A stretch of 64,000 nucleotides of DNA, taken from Bradyrhizobium oropedii. GTDB lineage: Bacteria > Pseudomonadota > Alphaproteobacteria > Rhizobiales > Xanthobacteraceae. This document shows, piece after piece, positions 45,168-54,267 of this stretch. Every line of letters begins with the position of its first letter. The first letter of the stretch is position 1. Position numbers and translations under genes: made by a program. The stretch spans positions 21,637 to 85,636 of the forward strand of contig NZ_JACMYO010000009.1 in NCBI RefSeq assembly GCF_020889685.1, written 5' to 3'. A model generated the notes under the pieces. The model saw only the letters and a list, made by a program, of their open reading frames with translations. It had not been told where the DNA came from and did no database searches.

Positions 45168-45838
45168 GCGAACGGCGTCACCCGGCGTCGACATCTGACG
45201 GCGTCGTCCTGCTGCACGGCATCAGCAGGACGGCGCGCTCGTTTCGCAGGATGGAGCTGGCGCTCGGCGATGCCGGCTTTGCCACCCTCAATCTCGACTA
45301 TGACAGCCGACGCAAGCCACTTGATGCGCTGGCAGAGGACATCCACTCCTCGCTCGATCCGTTCGCGCGCAGCCTCGACGGCTCCGTGCATTTCGTCTGC
45401 CATTCGATGGGCGGTCTGCTGGCACGCGTCTATCTGGCAAGATATCGCCCGGCGCGGCTCGGCCGCGTCGTGATGCTGGGCACGCCGAATGGCGGCAGCG
45501 AGATCGCCGATCGCCTGAAAAACCTCGCTGCCTATCGCGCCTTGTTCGGCCCAGCCGGCCAGCAGCTCGTCACCCGCCGCGATGCCGCGACGAGCGCGCT
45601 GCTGCCGGCGATCGATTATCCGGCCGGGATCATCGCCGGCAACCGCTCGGTCTATCCGATCACATCGATGGGCCTGCCGCGGCCGCATGACGGCCGGGTG
45701 TCGGTCGCCAACACCAGGCTCGACGGCATGGCCGACCACATCGTGATCCGCACCTCGCATCCCTGGCTGGTGCGTAACGCCGAGGCGATCGCGCAGACGA
45801 TTGCGTTCTTGAAAGGCGGGAATTTCACAAAATCGTAG
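45164..45838 (+). CDS. Lipase-like alpha/beta hydrolase
   Basis: This 224-aa alpha/beta hydrolase starts at GTG 45164 inside the stop of the crotonase gene. VVLLHGISRTARSFRRM forms the oxyanion region near residue 14, the nucleophile lies in FVCHSMGGLLAR near residue 81, and a later HPW segment may hold the histidine. Similar proteins are called triacylglycerol lipase or PGAP1-like. No signal peptide is seen, so it is probably cytoplasmic. The dispersed repeat begins over its stop codon. Confidence 0.85.
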
Positions 45839-45913
45839 GGTGGATTAGCGAAGCGTAATCCACCGCTTCTCGGCAGACGCGGCGGGTTACGCCTTACGGC
45901 TAACCCGCCCTAC
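45835..45913. repeat. GTAGGGTGG intergenic palindromic repeat
   Basis: It opens with GTAGGGTGGATTAGCGAAGC and closes with AACCCGCCCTAC, with two internal stems (GGATTA/TAATCC and GCGGGTTA/TAACCCGC). This GTAGGGTGGATTAG element recurs in many bacterial genomes, including Bradyrhizobium. It separates the convergent hydrolase and quinone oxidoreductase genes. Confidence 0.7.
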
Positions 45914-45919
45914 GCACCT

Positions 45920-46894
45920 CTATCGCATCATCAACGCCACACGGCCGATGGCCTTGCGTTCGATCAGGAGCCGCATCGCCTTCGCGTAGTCTTCCAGCGG
46001 CAGCCGGTGTGAGATATTGGGCCGCACCCGGCCGGCCTCGGCCCATTCGCTGAGCGCCTTGAACCTGACCTCGCCGAGTGCGGGGTCCTTGCGCACCGCC
46101 TCGCCGGCGCGGACGCCGAGCACGCTCGCGCCCTTGATCATCAAGAGATTGGTGCGGGCGAGACCGATGCCGCCGGTGAAGCCGACGACGAGAATCCGCG
46201 CGCCCCAGTTGATGCAGCGCATCGAGTTCTCGAACACCTCGCCACCGACGGGATCGAACACGACGTCGGCACCGCGACCGTCGGTGAGGCGCTTGACGGC
46301 GTCACGGAACGGCTCGCGCGCATAGAGCACGAGATGATCCGCGCCACGTTGTTTGGCAATCGCAAGCTTCTCCTCGGACGAGGCCGCCGCGATCACGGTG
46401 GCGCCGAGCAGCTTGCCGATCTCGACTGCGGCAAGCCCGACGCCGCCGCCGGCGCCATGCACCAGCAGCACCTCGCCCGGCTTGATCTGCCCGCGATCGA
46501 TCAGCGCGTGATACGCGGTGCCGTGCGCGGCAAGGAAAGTCGCGCCTTCGGCATAGTCGAAGGTCGACGGCACCGGCACGAGCTGCGACGGCACGGCGAC
46601 CGTCTCATCGCAATAGCCGCCGAAGCGCATCTTGACGATCACCTTGTCGCCAACGGCAACGCCTGCGGCATCTTTAACTTCGACAATGTCGCCGGCAGCC
46701 TCCGAGCCCGGCGTGAACGGCAGCGGCGGCTTGAGCTGGTACTCGCCGGCAGCCATCAGGATGTCGGGGAAATTGATCCCGGCGGCACGGATCGCAACGC
46801 GCACCTGCCCCGGCTGCAAAGCCACCGAGGCGAAACTCTCGAGCTGAAGACGCTCGGGCGGGCCGAGCTCGCGGCAAACGACGGCTTTCGGCAT
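45920..46894 (-). CDS. NADPH:quinone oxidoreductase (zinc-independent MDR family)
   Basis: This 324-aa medium-chain dehydrogenase/reductase is of the Qor type. The N-terminal GroES-like domain has AAGINFPDILMAAGEY near residue 38 and PFTPGSEAAGDIVEV near 58. The NADPH-binding motif LLVHGAGGGVGLAAVEIG is near 143. Zinc-binding cysteines of alcohol dehydrogenases are absent. The start ATG 46894 shares a base with the stop of the upstream isomerase gene, so the two are cotranscribed. Confidence 0.92.
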   Translation of the reverse strand: MPKAVVCRELGPPERLQLESFASVALQPGQVRVAIRAAGINFPDILMAAGEYQLKPPLPFTPGSEAAGDIVEVKDAAGVAVGDKVIVKMRFGGYCDETVAVPSQLVPVPSTFDYAEGATFLAAHGTAYHALIDRGQIKPGEVLLVHGAGGGVGLAAVEIGKLLGATVIAAASSEEKLAIAKQRGADHLVLYAREPFRDAVKRLTDGRGADVVFDPVGGEVFENSMRCINWGARILVVGFTGGIGLARTNLLMIKGASVLGVRAGEAVRKDPALGEVRFKALSEWAEAGRVRPNISHRLPLEDYAKAMRLLIERKAIGRVALMMR

Positions 46895-47505
46895 CAGGCA
46901 GCCCGCGCCTTGAGACGGGCCAGCGCCTCGCGGATCAGCGGCAGGCGGTCGTTGCCGAAATACATGTCGGTCTTGTCGAGATAGATCGTGGGCGAGCCGA
47001 AGCCGCCGCGCGCCATCACCTCCTCGGTGTTGGCCTTGAGCTGGTCCTTGATCGCCTGATCGCCGATGCCGGCAAGGAACTGCGCCGGATCGATCCCGAG
47101 CTTGGTGCAGATCTCGCTCAGCACGGCATCCTGGGAGATATCCTTGTCGTCACCCCAATAGGCCTCGAACACAGCACGGGCGAACGGCACCATCTTGTCG
47201 TTGCCGAGCCAGATGCAGCCGCGCATCGCCTTGACGCTGTTCACCGGGAATACGGTCGGCGGCATCTTGATCGCAAGGCCCGCCGAGCGCGCCCAGTCGG
47301 CGAGATCCTTCTTCATGTAGCGCGCCTTCAACGGCACCGGCGTCTCGCGCTGCGCGTAGACCGACGGATTGACCGTGTTGAAGATGCCGCCGACGAGGAT
47401 CGGCCGCCAGCTGATCGGCGTATCGAACTCCTTCGCGATCGGCTGGATGTTGTGCCAGGCGAGGTAAGTCCACGGGCTGGAACAGTCGAAGAAGAATTCG
47501 ATCAT
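46894..47505 (-). CDS. 2-hydroxychromene-2-carboxylate isomerase family (DsbA-like) protein
   Basis: This 203-aa thioredoxin-fold protein is of the HCCA isomerase/kappa-GST group. It begins IEFFFDCSSPWTYLAW, with serine in place of the redox cysteine, as in glutathione-dependent isomerases. It has PTVFPVNSVKAMRG near residue 102 and ends GGFGSPTIYLDKTDMYFGNDR, the usual C-terminal motif. It lies immediately upstream of the quinone oxidoreductase on the same strand. Both probably handle aromatic or electrophilic compounds. Confidence 0.9.
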   Translation of the reverse strand: MIEFFFDCSSPWTYLAWHNIQPIAKEFDTPISWRPILVGGIFNTVNPSVYAQRETPVPLKARYMKKDLADWARSAGLAIKMPPTVFPVNSVKAMRGCIWLGNDKMVPFARAVFEAYWGDDKDISQDAVLSEICTKLGIDPAQFLAGIGDQAIKDQLKANTEEVMARGGFGSPTIYLDKTDMYFGNDRLPLIREALARLKARAA

Positions 47506-47540
47506 GGCGTTTCCCTTTGTTATGTGTGCACTCTACCCTC

Positions 47541-47624
47541 CGTCATTGCGAGGAGCGAAGCGACGAAGCAATCCATGTCTCCGCATGTGGCGCGATGGAT
47601 TGCTTCGCTTCGCTCGCAATGACG
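47541..47624. repeat. Rhizobial GTCATTGCGAG palindrome, copy 1
   Basis: Starts CGTCATTGCGAGGAGCGAAG and ends TCGCTCGCAATGACG, forming a long hairpin with GCAATCCAT and ATGGATTGC internal arms. Other copies are at 50125-50239 and 63641-63722. Confidence 0.85.
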
Positions 47625-47636
47625 GCGTGGGAACAT

Positions 47637-48341
47637 CTACTGTTTCCCCAACACTTCTCTAGCCTTTTGGCCGAACATGTTCTTGCGTGATTCCTCGTCG
47701 AACGGCTCCTTGACGAATTTTCCGATCGCAAGCCCGGCCTGCACCTGCGGGCGAGCGCGCACGGTCGCGTACCAGCGCTTGATGTTCGGATAGTCGTCGA
47801 GGGTGAAGCCCTGCGCCTTGTGGGTCATGGTCCAGGGGAAGCAGGCGATGTCGGCGATCGAATAATCGTCGCCGGCGAGATAGGCGCCGGTCTTGCCGAG
47901 CTGGCGGTCGAGCACGCCGTAGAGCCGCGCCGTCTCGTCGCGGTAGCGCTCGATCGCGTACGGGATCTTCTCGGCCGCATAGAGCGCGAAATGGCCGTGC
48001 TGGCCGAGCATCGGCCCGAGCCCGCTCATCTGCCACATTACCCATTGGATGACGTTCGACCGCGCACGCAGCTCGTTCGACAGGAAGCGGCCGGCCTTGT
48101 CGGCGAGATAGATCAGGATCGCGCCGGTCTCGAACACCGAGAACGGTCCGCCGCCGTCGGAAGGCTGATGGTCGACGATCGCGGGAATGCGGTTGTTCGG
48201 GCTGATCGCCAGGAATTCCGGCCGAAACTGCTCGCCGGCGCGGATGTTCACCGGGATCACCTTGTAAGGTAGCCCCAGTTCCTCCAGCATGATCGAGATC
48301 TTCCAGCCGTTCGGCGTCGGCGCGTAGTGCAGGTCGATCAT
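47637..48341 (-). CDS. Glutathione S-transferase family protein (YfcG/YghU-like)
   Basis: This is a 234-aa GST. The N-terminal thioredoxin-like domain starts MIDLHYAPTPNGWKISIMLEE, with NNRIPAIVDH near residue 55 and SVFETGAILIYLADK near 75. The C-terminal helical domain has YSIADIACFPWT near residue 158. I chose ATG 48341 because it gives the standard N-terminus; an alternative ATG at 48359 and the open frame to 48407 are less likely. It is divergent from the methyltransferase gene at 48441. Nu-class enzymes of this kind have disulfide reductase or peroxidase activity. Confidence 0.9.
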   Translation of the reverse strand: MIDLHYAPTPNGWKISIMLEELGLPYKVIPVNIRAGEQFRPEFLAISPNNRIPAIVDHQPSDGGGPFSVFETGAILIYLADKAGRFLSNELRARSNVIQWVMWQMSGLGPMLGQHGHFALYAAEKIPYAIERYRDETARLYGVLDRQLGKTGAYLAGDDYSIADIACFPWTMTHKAQGFTLDDYPNIKRWYATVRARPQVQAGLAIGKFVKEPFDEESRKNMFGQKAREVLGKQ

Positions 48342-48440
48342 CGGCGTCCCAATCCCCATCACAAAGACTTTTGTTGTTCTGTACCTCCACTCTAGGACAT
48401 GGCACACAGGCGCTCAATCAGAACCCACCGGGAGGCACCC

Positions 48441-49463
48441 ATGCTGTTTCCAACCACGATCGCAGGCTCGCTGCCGAAGCCGGAATGGCTCGCCGAACCG
48501 AACATGCTGTGGGCACCCTGGAAATCGGAAGGCGCCGAGCTGGCCCGCGCCAAGCGCGACGCCACCGTGCTTGCGGTCAAGCTGCAAGAGGATGCCGGCG
48601 TCGACATCGTCACCGAGGGCGAGCAGGCGCGCCAGCATTTCGTGCACGGTTTTCTGGAGCGGATCGAGGGCATCGATTTCGCCCACAAGGTCGAGATGGG
48701 CATCCGCAAGGACCGCTACAAAGCGATGGTGCCGCAGTTGGTCGCGCCGTTGCAGCTCAAGGGCCGCGTCCATGAAGGCGAAGCGCGCGCGGCGCGCGCC
48801 CACACCAGGAACAGGCTGAAGTTCACCCTGCCCGGCCCGATGACGATCATCGACACCATCGCCGACAAATATTACGGCGACCGCGTCAAGATGGCGTTCG
48901 CTTTCGCGGAGCTGTTGAACCAGGAAGCCAAGGCGTTGCAGGCCGACGGCGTCGACATGATCCAGTTCGACGAGCCTGCGTTCAACGTCTACATGGACGA
49001 GGTGCGCGACTGGGGCATCAAGGCGCTGGAGCGCGCCGCCGAAGGCCTGACCTGCGCTACTGCCGTGCACATCTGCTACGGCTACGGCATCAAGGCCAAC
49101 ACCGACTGGAAGCAGACGCTCGGCGGCGAATGGCGGCAGTATGAAGAGACCTTCCCCGTGATCGACAAGAGCACGATCCAGCAGGTCGCGATCGAATGCC
49201 GCAACTCGAAGGTACCGATCGAGCTGCTCGCAGCACTGCCCGGCAAGATCGTGCAGGCCGGCGTGATCGACGTCGCCAGCGACGAAATCGAGACCCCGGA
49301 AGATGTCGTCAAGGTGATCGAGGCGGTGGCGAAGCACGTGCCGAAGGGCAACATCATCGCGACCACCAATTGCGGCATGGCGCCGATGCGGCGGGACATC
49401 GCCGAAGCCAAGCTGATCGCACTTGGCGCTGGCGCCAAGCTGGCGCGACAGCGGCTGGCGTAA
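48441..49463 (+). CDS. Cobalamin-independent methionine synthase-like protein (MetE C-terminal domain)
   Basis: This 340-aa protein corresponds to the catalytic C-terminal half of MetE. The zinc site is suggested by VHICYGYG (His and Cys near residue 214) and TTNCGMAPM near 312. The substrate loops FPTTIAGSLPKP and GVDMIQFDEPAF near 176 are typical. It lacks the N-terminal MetE domain, so it is the short form that may use a different methyl donor. ATG 48441 has GGGAGG upstream. It is divergent from the GST gene and convergent with the next gene, 16 bases away. Confidence 0.9.
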   Translation: MLFPTTIAGSLPKPEWLAEPNMLWAPWKSEGAELARAKRDATVLAVKLQEDAGVDIVTEGEQARQHFVHGFLERIEGIDFAHKVEMGIRKDRYKAMVPQLVAPLQLKGRVHEGEARAARAHTRNRLKFTLPGPMTIIDTIADKYYGDRVKMAFAFAELLNQEAKALQADGVDMIQFDEPAFNVYMDEVRDWGIKALERAAEGLTCATAVHICYGYGIKANTDWKQTLGGEWRQYEETFPVIDKSTIQQVAIECRNSKVPIELLAALPGKIVQAGVIDVASDEIETPEDVVKVIEAVAKHVPKGNIIATTNCGMAPMRRDIAEAKLIALGAGAKLARQRLA

Positions 49464-49479
49464 GCGCAGCGCCGGCGGC

Positions 49480-50103
49480 TCAGCCCAAAGCAGCCGCCGC
49501 GCTCGGGTGCAGCACCGGCCGATAGCCGGACTGGAATGCACGGACGGTCGACGGCGGCGTCAGCAGCATTGCGGGCGTGGTCACATCGGCCCGGTTGTAG
49601 CCGGCGAACGACCAGCACAGTGTCTTGCCACCGGCGACGAGATAGCTTTTCTCGTTCGCCTGCACCATCGTCCCGTCGGGCAACTGATCGAGCGACATCG
49701 GTAGCTCATGCAGCCGCTTCTTGCCGCGGTCGAGCCGTTCGGCATGCAGCACCGCATCCATCGCCTTGGCGCTGAGATCGCCGACGCCGTTGCCCGTCTC
49801 CCATGCGGCGCGAAACCGGTTGGCGTCGTCACGGCGGCAGTAGAAGCAGGGCCGGTGTCCGGCTGCGAACGCGGTGGCTTCGTCGAGGAAGAACAGCTCG
49901 GTCCAGCTTCGCCGGCTCATCACCTCACGCCGCCGTCCCCCGAACTCGCAGACGCAGGTGAGCCACGCCGGCGACGACCAGCGCTTGTTCAAAAGCGTCC
50001 GTGTCGCGGGATCGTGGATGATGCCGCGATTGCCGGTGAAAGTGCCGCGATTTTCTGACGCGACGATGTCGCCGGTGGGGGTGACGCGGTTTTGCAGGGG
50101 CAT
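49480..50103 (-). CDS. Conserved hypothetical protein with Ada-like zinc motif
   Basis: This is a 207-aa protein. A CVC pair near residue 50 and a GHRPCFYCRRDDANRF motif near residue 83 could together provide a four-cysteine zinc site; the second resembles the RPCKRC part of the Ada metal-binding domain. The rest (AERLDRGKKRLHELPMSLDQLPDG and NEKSYLVAGGKTLCWSFAGY) is conserved in rhizobia as far as I recall but has no assigned function. The start ATG 50103 lies against a dispersed repeat. Transcription is convergent with the MetE-like gene. No methyltransferase domain is present. Confidence 0.65.
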   Translation of the reverse strand: MPLQNRVTPTGDIVASENRGTFTGNRGIIHDPATRTLLNKRWSSPAWLTCVCEFGGRRREVMSRRSWTELFFLDEATAFAAGHRPCFYCRRDDANRFRAAWETGNGVGDLSAKAMDAVLHAERLDRGKKRLHELPMSLDQLPDGTMVQANEKSYLVAGGKTLCWSFAGYNRADVTTPAMLLTPPSTVRAFQSGYRPVLHPSAAAALG

Positions 50104-50124
50104 GGCACAGCTCTAACCACGATC

Positions 50125-50239
50125 GTCATTGCGAGGAGCTCGCGACAAAATTGCAAGGCAATTTTGCGCTGAAGCGACGAAGTAATCCATCGTACCGCAT
50201 ATGCGGCGGCATGGATTGCTTCGCTGCGCTCGCAATGAC
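50125..50239. repeat. Rhizobial GTCATTGCGAG palindrome, copy 2 (longer)
   Basis: Begins GTCATTGCGAGGAGCTCGCG and ends GCTCGCAATGAC. It carries an insertion relative to copy 1, with a small inner hairpin (AAATTGCA/TGCAATTT-type). It lies between two minus-strand genes. Confidence 0.8.
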
Positions 50240-50246
50240 AGCTACC

Positions 50247-50774
50247 TCAAGCCGCGCCGTCGCGGATCGGCGGCTGGAACGACAGCGCGGTGTCCCAGGG
50301 GAAGAATATCCAGGTGTCCTGCGACACCTCGGTGATGTAGGTGTCGACCAGCGGCCGTCCCTTCGGCTTGGCATAGACCGTGGCGAAATGCGCGTCGGGC
50401 AGCATCTCGCGCACCAGCTTGCCGGTCTTGCCGGTATCGACGAGGTCGTCGACGATCAAGAGCCCCTTGCCGGTGCCGCCACCGAGCTTGGCGGTCTGCT
50501 CCGAAATGCCCTTGAGCACTTTCAGGTCGCCCTGCTTGTCATGGTCGTAGCTCGCGACGCAGACGGTATCGATCACCCGCAAGCCGAGCTCGCGCGCCAC
50601 GATCGCCGCCGGCACCAGCCCGCCGCGGGTGATCGCGATCACCGCGTGGAACGGGCCGACCTCGTTGAGACGCCAGGTCAGCGCCCGGCAATCCCGATGG
50701 AATTGATCCCACGAGACCGGGAACGGCCTGCCGGCCCGATCCTGCGCATTCTGTTCAGAATTTCGTTCAACCAT
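50247..50774 (-). CDS. gpt: Xanthine-guanine phosphoribosyltransferase
   Basis: This 175-aa purine salvage enzyme transfers phosphoribose from PRPP to xanthine or guanine. The PRPP motif [15 protein letters not shown] is near residue 100, and [15 protein letters not shown] near 50 is the substrate loop. Length and motif order fit Gpt. It starts six bases before the stop of the upstream CinA-like gene region on the same strand, so the two form a pair. Confidence 0.92.
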   Translation of the reverse strand: MVERNSEQNAQDRAGRPFPVSWDQFHRDCRALTWRLNEVGPFHAVIAITRGGLVPAAIVARELGLRVIDTVCVASYDHDKQGDLKVLKGISEQTAKLGGGTGKGLLIVDDLVDTGKTGKLVREMLPDAHFATVYAKPKGRPLVDTYITEVSQDTWIFFPWDTALSFQPPIRDGAA

Positions 50775-50780
50775 GTCGCC

Positions 50781-51533
50781 TCAACCCGCCGGCTTCTTCT
50801 GCGCGGCCTGCACCTGCTTCAACATCTCCTTCACCGCGGCCATCGCGGCGGCGAGCTTCTCGGGATCGCGCGAGCGCACCACCAGATTGGTGTTCGGCTT
50901 CTGGTTCTCGTCCTGGAACGGATAGCTGCCGATGATGGTGTCGGGATTGGCTTCGGCGATCGCCCGTAACGGGCCGCCGATGTCGCCTTCCCGCGCGTCG
51001 GCGCGGACCGAGTCCGACAGCATCCGCACGCCGGATTTCAGGGTCGGCGCCACGATGTCCATCATCGCCTGCATGATGGTGGGGATGCCGGCCATCACGA
51101 TGACATTGCCGAGCTTGAAGCCGGGCGCCAGGATGGTCGCGCTCTGGATCAGCTCGGCGCCGTCGGGCACCCGGGCCATCCGCAGCCGCGCCTCGTTGAG
51201 GTCCTGCTCACTCCAGCGCTCCCTGAACCGCGCCACCACGTCAGGATGATGGTGGATCTCGACCCCGAACGCTTTCGCCACGCTGTCGGCGGTGATGTCG
51301 TCATGGGTCGGCCCGATGCCGCCGGTGGTGAACACGTAATTGTATCTATGCCGCAGCGCATCAAGGGCCGACACGATATCGGCCTCGTCGTCGGCGACGA
51401 CGCGGACTTCCTTCAGGTCGATGCCGATATTGGTCAGGTATTCGGCGATGAAGCCGATATTCTTGTCCTTGGTCCGGCCGGACAGGATCTCGTCGCCGAT
51501 CACCAATATCCCCGCCGTGACGATCTCGCTCAT
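50781..51533 (-). CDS. CinA-like molybdopterin-binding (competence/damage-inducible) protein
   Basis: This 250-aa protein corresponds to the N-terminal MoaB/MogA-like domain of CinA, with GILVIGDEILSGRTKDKN at the start and FTTGGIGPTHDDIT near residue 67. The C-terminal nicotinamide-nucleotide amidase domain is absent, as in many alphaproteobacterial short forms. ATG 51533 has GGGAATGAGA upstream; an open extension to 51575 is not supported. It may be an ADP-ribose pyrophosphatase-type enzyme, from knowledge of the family. Confidence 0.88.
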   Translation of the reverse strand: MSEIVTAGILVIGDEILSGRTKDKNIGFIAEYLTNIGIDLKEVRVVADDEADIVSALDALRHRYNYVFTTGGIGPTHDDITADSVAKAFGVEIHHHPDVVARFRERWSEQDLNEARLRMARVPDGAELIQSATILAPGFKLGNVIVMAGIPTIMQAMMDIVAPTLKSGVRMLSDSVRADAREGDIGGPLRAIAEANPDTIIGSYPFQDENQKPNTNLVVRSRDPEKLAAAMAAVKEMLKQVQAAQKKPAG

Positions 51534-51757
51534 GGTCTCATTCCCTAACTTGATCCCCTGACATTGCCGATCCAATGCCTTGATGTCACGGGGTTTTGCC
51601 GCCGAATTAAGCAGACCTCAGCCGGTTTTTCGGGCAGCCTTCCGGATACCCCTTAGCAAATGCCACAAGCCAATGCATATCGCGCTGGCCCGCCCCTTGC
51701 TACCATCCCATCAAGTCATGCACTGTGTCACATGGCTTGGGAGGGCAGTCGGGATAT

Positions 51758-53176
51758 ATGGCAGTCGCGTTCGATGAGATGAACGGCCTCGGCGAGGATC
51801 TTCGCCCGGCCTACCAGGAGCTCTCCCGCTGGCTCAAAGAGACGCCACCGGATGCGCTCGAATATCGACGCCAGGAAGCGGAGCTGCTGTTCCGCCGGAT
51901 CGGCATCACTTTCGCGGTCTATGGCGATTCCGAAGCCCAGGAGCGGCTGATCCCGTTCGACGTCATCCCGCGCATCATGTCGGCGACCGAGTGGACGCTG
52001 CTGGAGAAGGGCCTGAAGCAGCGCGTGCTCGCGCTGAACATGTTCCTCAAGGACATCTATCACGGCCGCGACATCCTGCGCGCCAACATCATCCCCGAAG
52101 ACCTGATCTTCCAGAACCCGGTGTTCCGGCCGGAGATGAACGGCCAGGACGTGCCGCACGACATCTACGTCCACATCGCCGGCATCGACATCATCCGCAC
52201 CGACCCCGACAACTTCATCGTGCTGGAGGACAATGCACGCACGCCGTCCGGCGTTTCCTACATGCTGGAAAACCGCGAGATCATGATGCGGCTGTTTCCG
52301 GACCTGTTTTCGCGTCACCGCGTAGCACCGGTCGAACGCTATCCGGACGAACTGCTGTCGGCGCTGCGGTCGGTGGCGCCGCACAACGCTTCCGCCGAGC
52401 CGACGGTCGCGCTGATGACGCCGGGCGTCTACAACTCGGCCTATTACGAGCACTCCTTCCTGGCCGACAAGCTCGGCATCGAGCTGGTCGAGGGGCGCGA
52501 CCTCATCGTCAAGAACGACGAGGTGTTCATGCGCACCACCGAGGGGCTGAAGCGGGTCGACGTGATCTACCGGCGCGTCGACGACGACTTCCTCGATCCC
52601 CTCACCTTCCGTCCGGATTCCGCGCTCGGCGTCCCCGGACTGATGTCGGCCTACGCGGCCGGCAACATCACGCTCGCCAACGCGGTCGGCACCGGCATCG
52701 CCGACGACAAGGCGATCTATTCCTACATGCCCGACATCGTGAAGTTCTACCTCAGCGAGGAGCCGATCCTGAAGAACGTGCAGACCTGGCGCTGCCGCGA
52801 ACCGCAGGATCTGTCCTACGTGCTCGACAACCTCGCCGACCTCGTCGTCAAGGAGGTGCACGGCTCGGGCGGCTACGGCATGCTGATCGGCCCCGCCGCC
52901 ACCAAGGCGACCATCGAGGCGTTCCGCGACAAGCTCAAGCGCGAGCCGGAAGGTTTCATCGCGCAGCCGACGCTGGCGCTGTCGACCTGCCCGACCTGCA
53001 CCGACAAGGGTCTGGCGCCGCGCCATGTCGATCTCCGCCCATTCGTGCTGACCGGCTCCAGCCACACCACCATCGTGCCCGGCGGGCTGACGCGGGTGGC
53101 GCTGAAGGAAGGCTCGCTCGTGGTCAATTCGAGCCAGGGCGGCGGCACCAAGGACACCTGGATACTGAGCGAGTAG
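51758..53176 (+). CDS. Circularly permuted ATP-grasp type 2 protein (DUF404/407)
   Basis: This 472-aa protein belongs to the circularly permuted ATP-grasp family (COG2308). Conserved text includes FDVIPRIMSATEW near residue 68, DNARTPSGVSYMLENRE near 160, YRRVDDDFLDPL near 272, VKEVHGSGGYGMLIGP near 363 and LRPFVL near 430. These enzymes are predicted peptide or amide ligases. It is followed eight bases later by the alpha-E gene and then a transglutaminase-like gene, the standard triad that also associates with the Anbu peptidase, found here at 62090. ATG 51758 follows a GGGAGGG stretch. Reaction not experimentally known. Confidence 0.93.
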   Translation: MAVAFDEMNGLGEDLRPAYQELSRWLKETPPDALEYRRQEAELLFRRIGITFAVYGDSEAQERLIPFDVIPRIMSATEWTLLEKGLKQRVLALNMFLKDIYHGRDILRANIIPEDLIFQNPVFRPEMNGQDVPHDIYVHIAGIDIIRTDPDNFIVLEDNARTPSGVSYMLENREIMMRLFPDLFSRHRVAPVERYPDELLSALRSVAPHNASAEPTVALMTPGVYNSAYYEHSFLADKLGIELVEGRDLIVKNDEVFMRTTEGLKRVDVIYRRVDDDFLDPLTFRPDSALGVPGLMSAYAAGNITLANAVGTGIADDKAIYSYMPDIVKFYLSEEPILKNVQTWRCREPQDLSYVLDNLADLVVKEVHGSGGYGMLIGPAATKATIEAFRDKLKREPEGFIAQPTLALSTCPTCTDKGLAPRHVDLRPFVLTGSSHTTIVPGGLTRVALKEGSLVVNSSQGGGTKDTWILSE

Positions 53177-53184
53177 TTGAAAGC

Positions 53185-54129
53185 ATGCTGTCGCGCACCG
53201 CTGAAAACCTGTTCTGGCTGGCCCGTTATGTCGAACGCGCCGAATATCTGGCCCGCACGATCGACGCCACGTTACGCGTCACCGCATTGCCCGCGGCCTA
53301 TGTCGGCAAGACCAATGAGTGGGATTCCGCGCTGCTCACCGCGGGCGTCGGCGCCGCCTTCTACGACCACTACGAAGAGGCGAACGAGCGAAACGTCATC
53401 GAGTACCTCTCCTTCTCGGACGAAAATCCCGCCTCGATCAAGAACTGCATCGAGGCGGCGCGGCTCAATTCGCGCTCGGTACGAACAGCACTGACGTCGG
53501 AGATGTGGGACACCATCAACTCGGCCTGGATCGAGCTGCAGGCGGTCTGGAACAAAGGTCCCGCCAACCGCGAGGAGCTGGCGAAATTCCTGCGCTTCGT
53601 GCAGGAGACCTCGCTGCGCTTCGATGGTTCGGCCTACCGGACCATGCTGCGCAACGACGCCTACTGGTTCTCGCGACTGGGCGTGCATCTCGAGCGCGCC
53701 GACAACACCGCCCGCATTCTCGACGTGAAGTATCACATGCTGCTGCCCGAGGAAGAGCATGTCGGCGGCCCGCTGGACTACTACCAGTGGACCTCGATCC
53801 TGCGCTCGGTGTCGGCAACGACCGCCTATCACTGGGTCTACCGGGAAACCTTAAAACCCTGGCTGATCGCCGACCTGTTGATCCTCAACGACACGCTGCC
53901 GCGCTCGCTTGCCAGCTGCTACAGCAATCTGGTGCGCAATCTGGACCAGATCGGCGTCGCCTATGGCCGCCAGGGCGCGTCCCAGCGCCACGCCCGCGGC
54001 ATCAGGAACCGGCTCGAGCACAGCCATATGGACGACATTTTCCAGCACGGCGTGCACGAATTCATCCAGGAATTCATCGCGGATAACTCACGGCTGGGTG
54101 AGATCATCACCAAGCAGTATCTGATCTGA
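53185..54129 (+). CDS. Alpha-E domain protein (DUF403)
   Basis: This all-helical 314-aa protein is of the COG2307 alpha-E family. It begins MLSRTAENLFWLARYVERAEYLAR, and SRLGVHLERADNTARILD near residue 166 repeats the same ERA-type motif. It lies eight bases after the ATP-grasp gene and is always genetically linked to it. It is presumed to act with the ligase. A longer open frame through the upstream gene in this register is an artefact of GC-rich coding. Confidence 0.93.
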   Translation: MLSRTAENLFWLARYVERAEYLARTIDATLRVTALPAAYVGKTNEWDSALLTAGVGAAFYDHYEEANERNVIEYLSFSDENPASIKNCIEAARLNSRSVRTALTSEMWDTINSAWIELQAVWNKGPANREELAKFLRFVQETSLRFDGSAYRTMLRNDAYWFSRLGVHLERADNTARILDVKYHMLLPEEEHVGGPLDYYQWTSILRSVSATTAYHWVYRETLKPWLIADLLILNDTLPRSLASCYSNLVRNLDQIGVAYGRQGASQRHARGIRNRLEHSHMDDIFQHGVHEFIQEFIADNSRLGEIITKQYLI

Positions 54130-54150
54130 CCGATTTTGACGCAAAATCTC

Positions 54151-54243
54151 GTCATGGCCGGGCTTGACCCGGCCATCCACGTCTTGCTTTGAAGGGCGAT
54201 TAGGAAGAAAGACGTGGATGCCCGGAACAAGTCCGGGCATGAC
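54151..54243. repeat. GTCATGGCCGGGC palindromic repeat
   Basis: Starts GTCATGGCCGGGCTTGACCC and ends GTCCGGGCATGAC, with CACGTCTT / AAGACGTG arms inside. It separates the alpha-E and transglutaminase genes. Confidence 0.8.
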
Positions 54244-54267
54244 GATCCCAACTGCAGTTGATCGACC

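Noticed and set aside
51991..53184. Upstream in-frame extension of the alpha-E gene through the ATP-grasp gene
   Set aside because: The extension lies out of frame over a convincing ATP-grasp gene and has no similarity; the alpha-E protein starts naturally at 53185.
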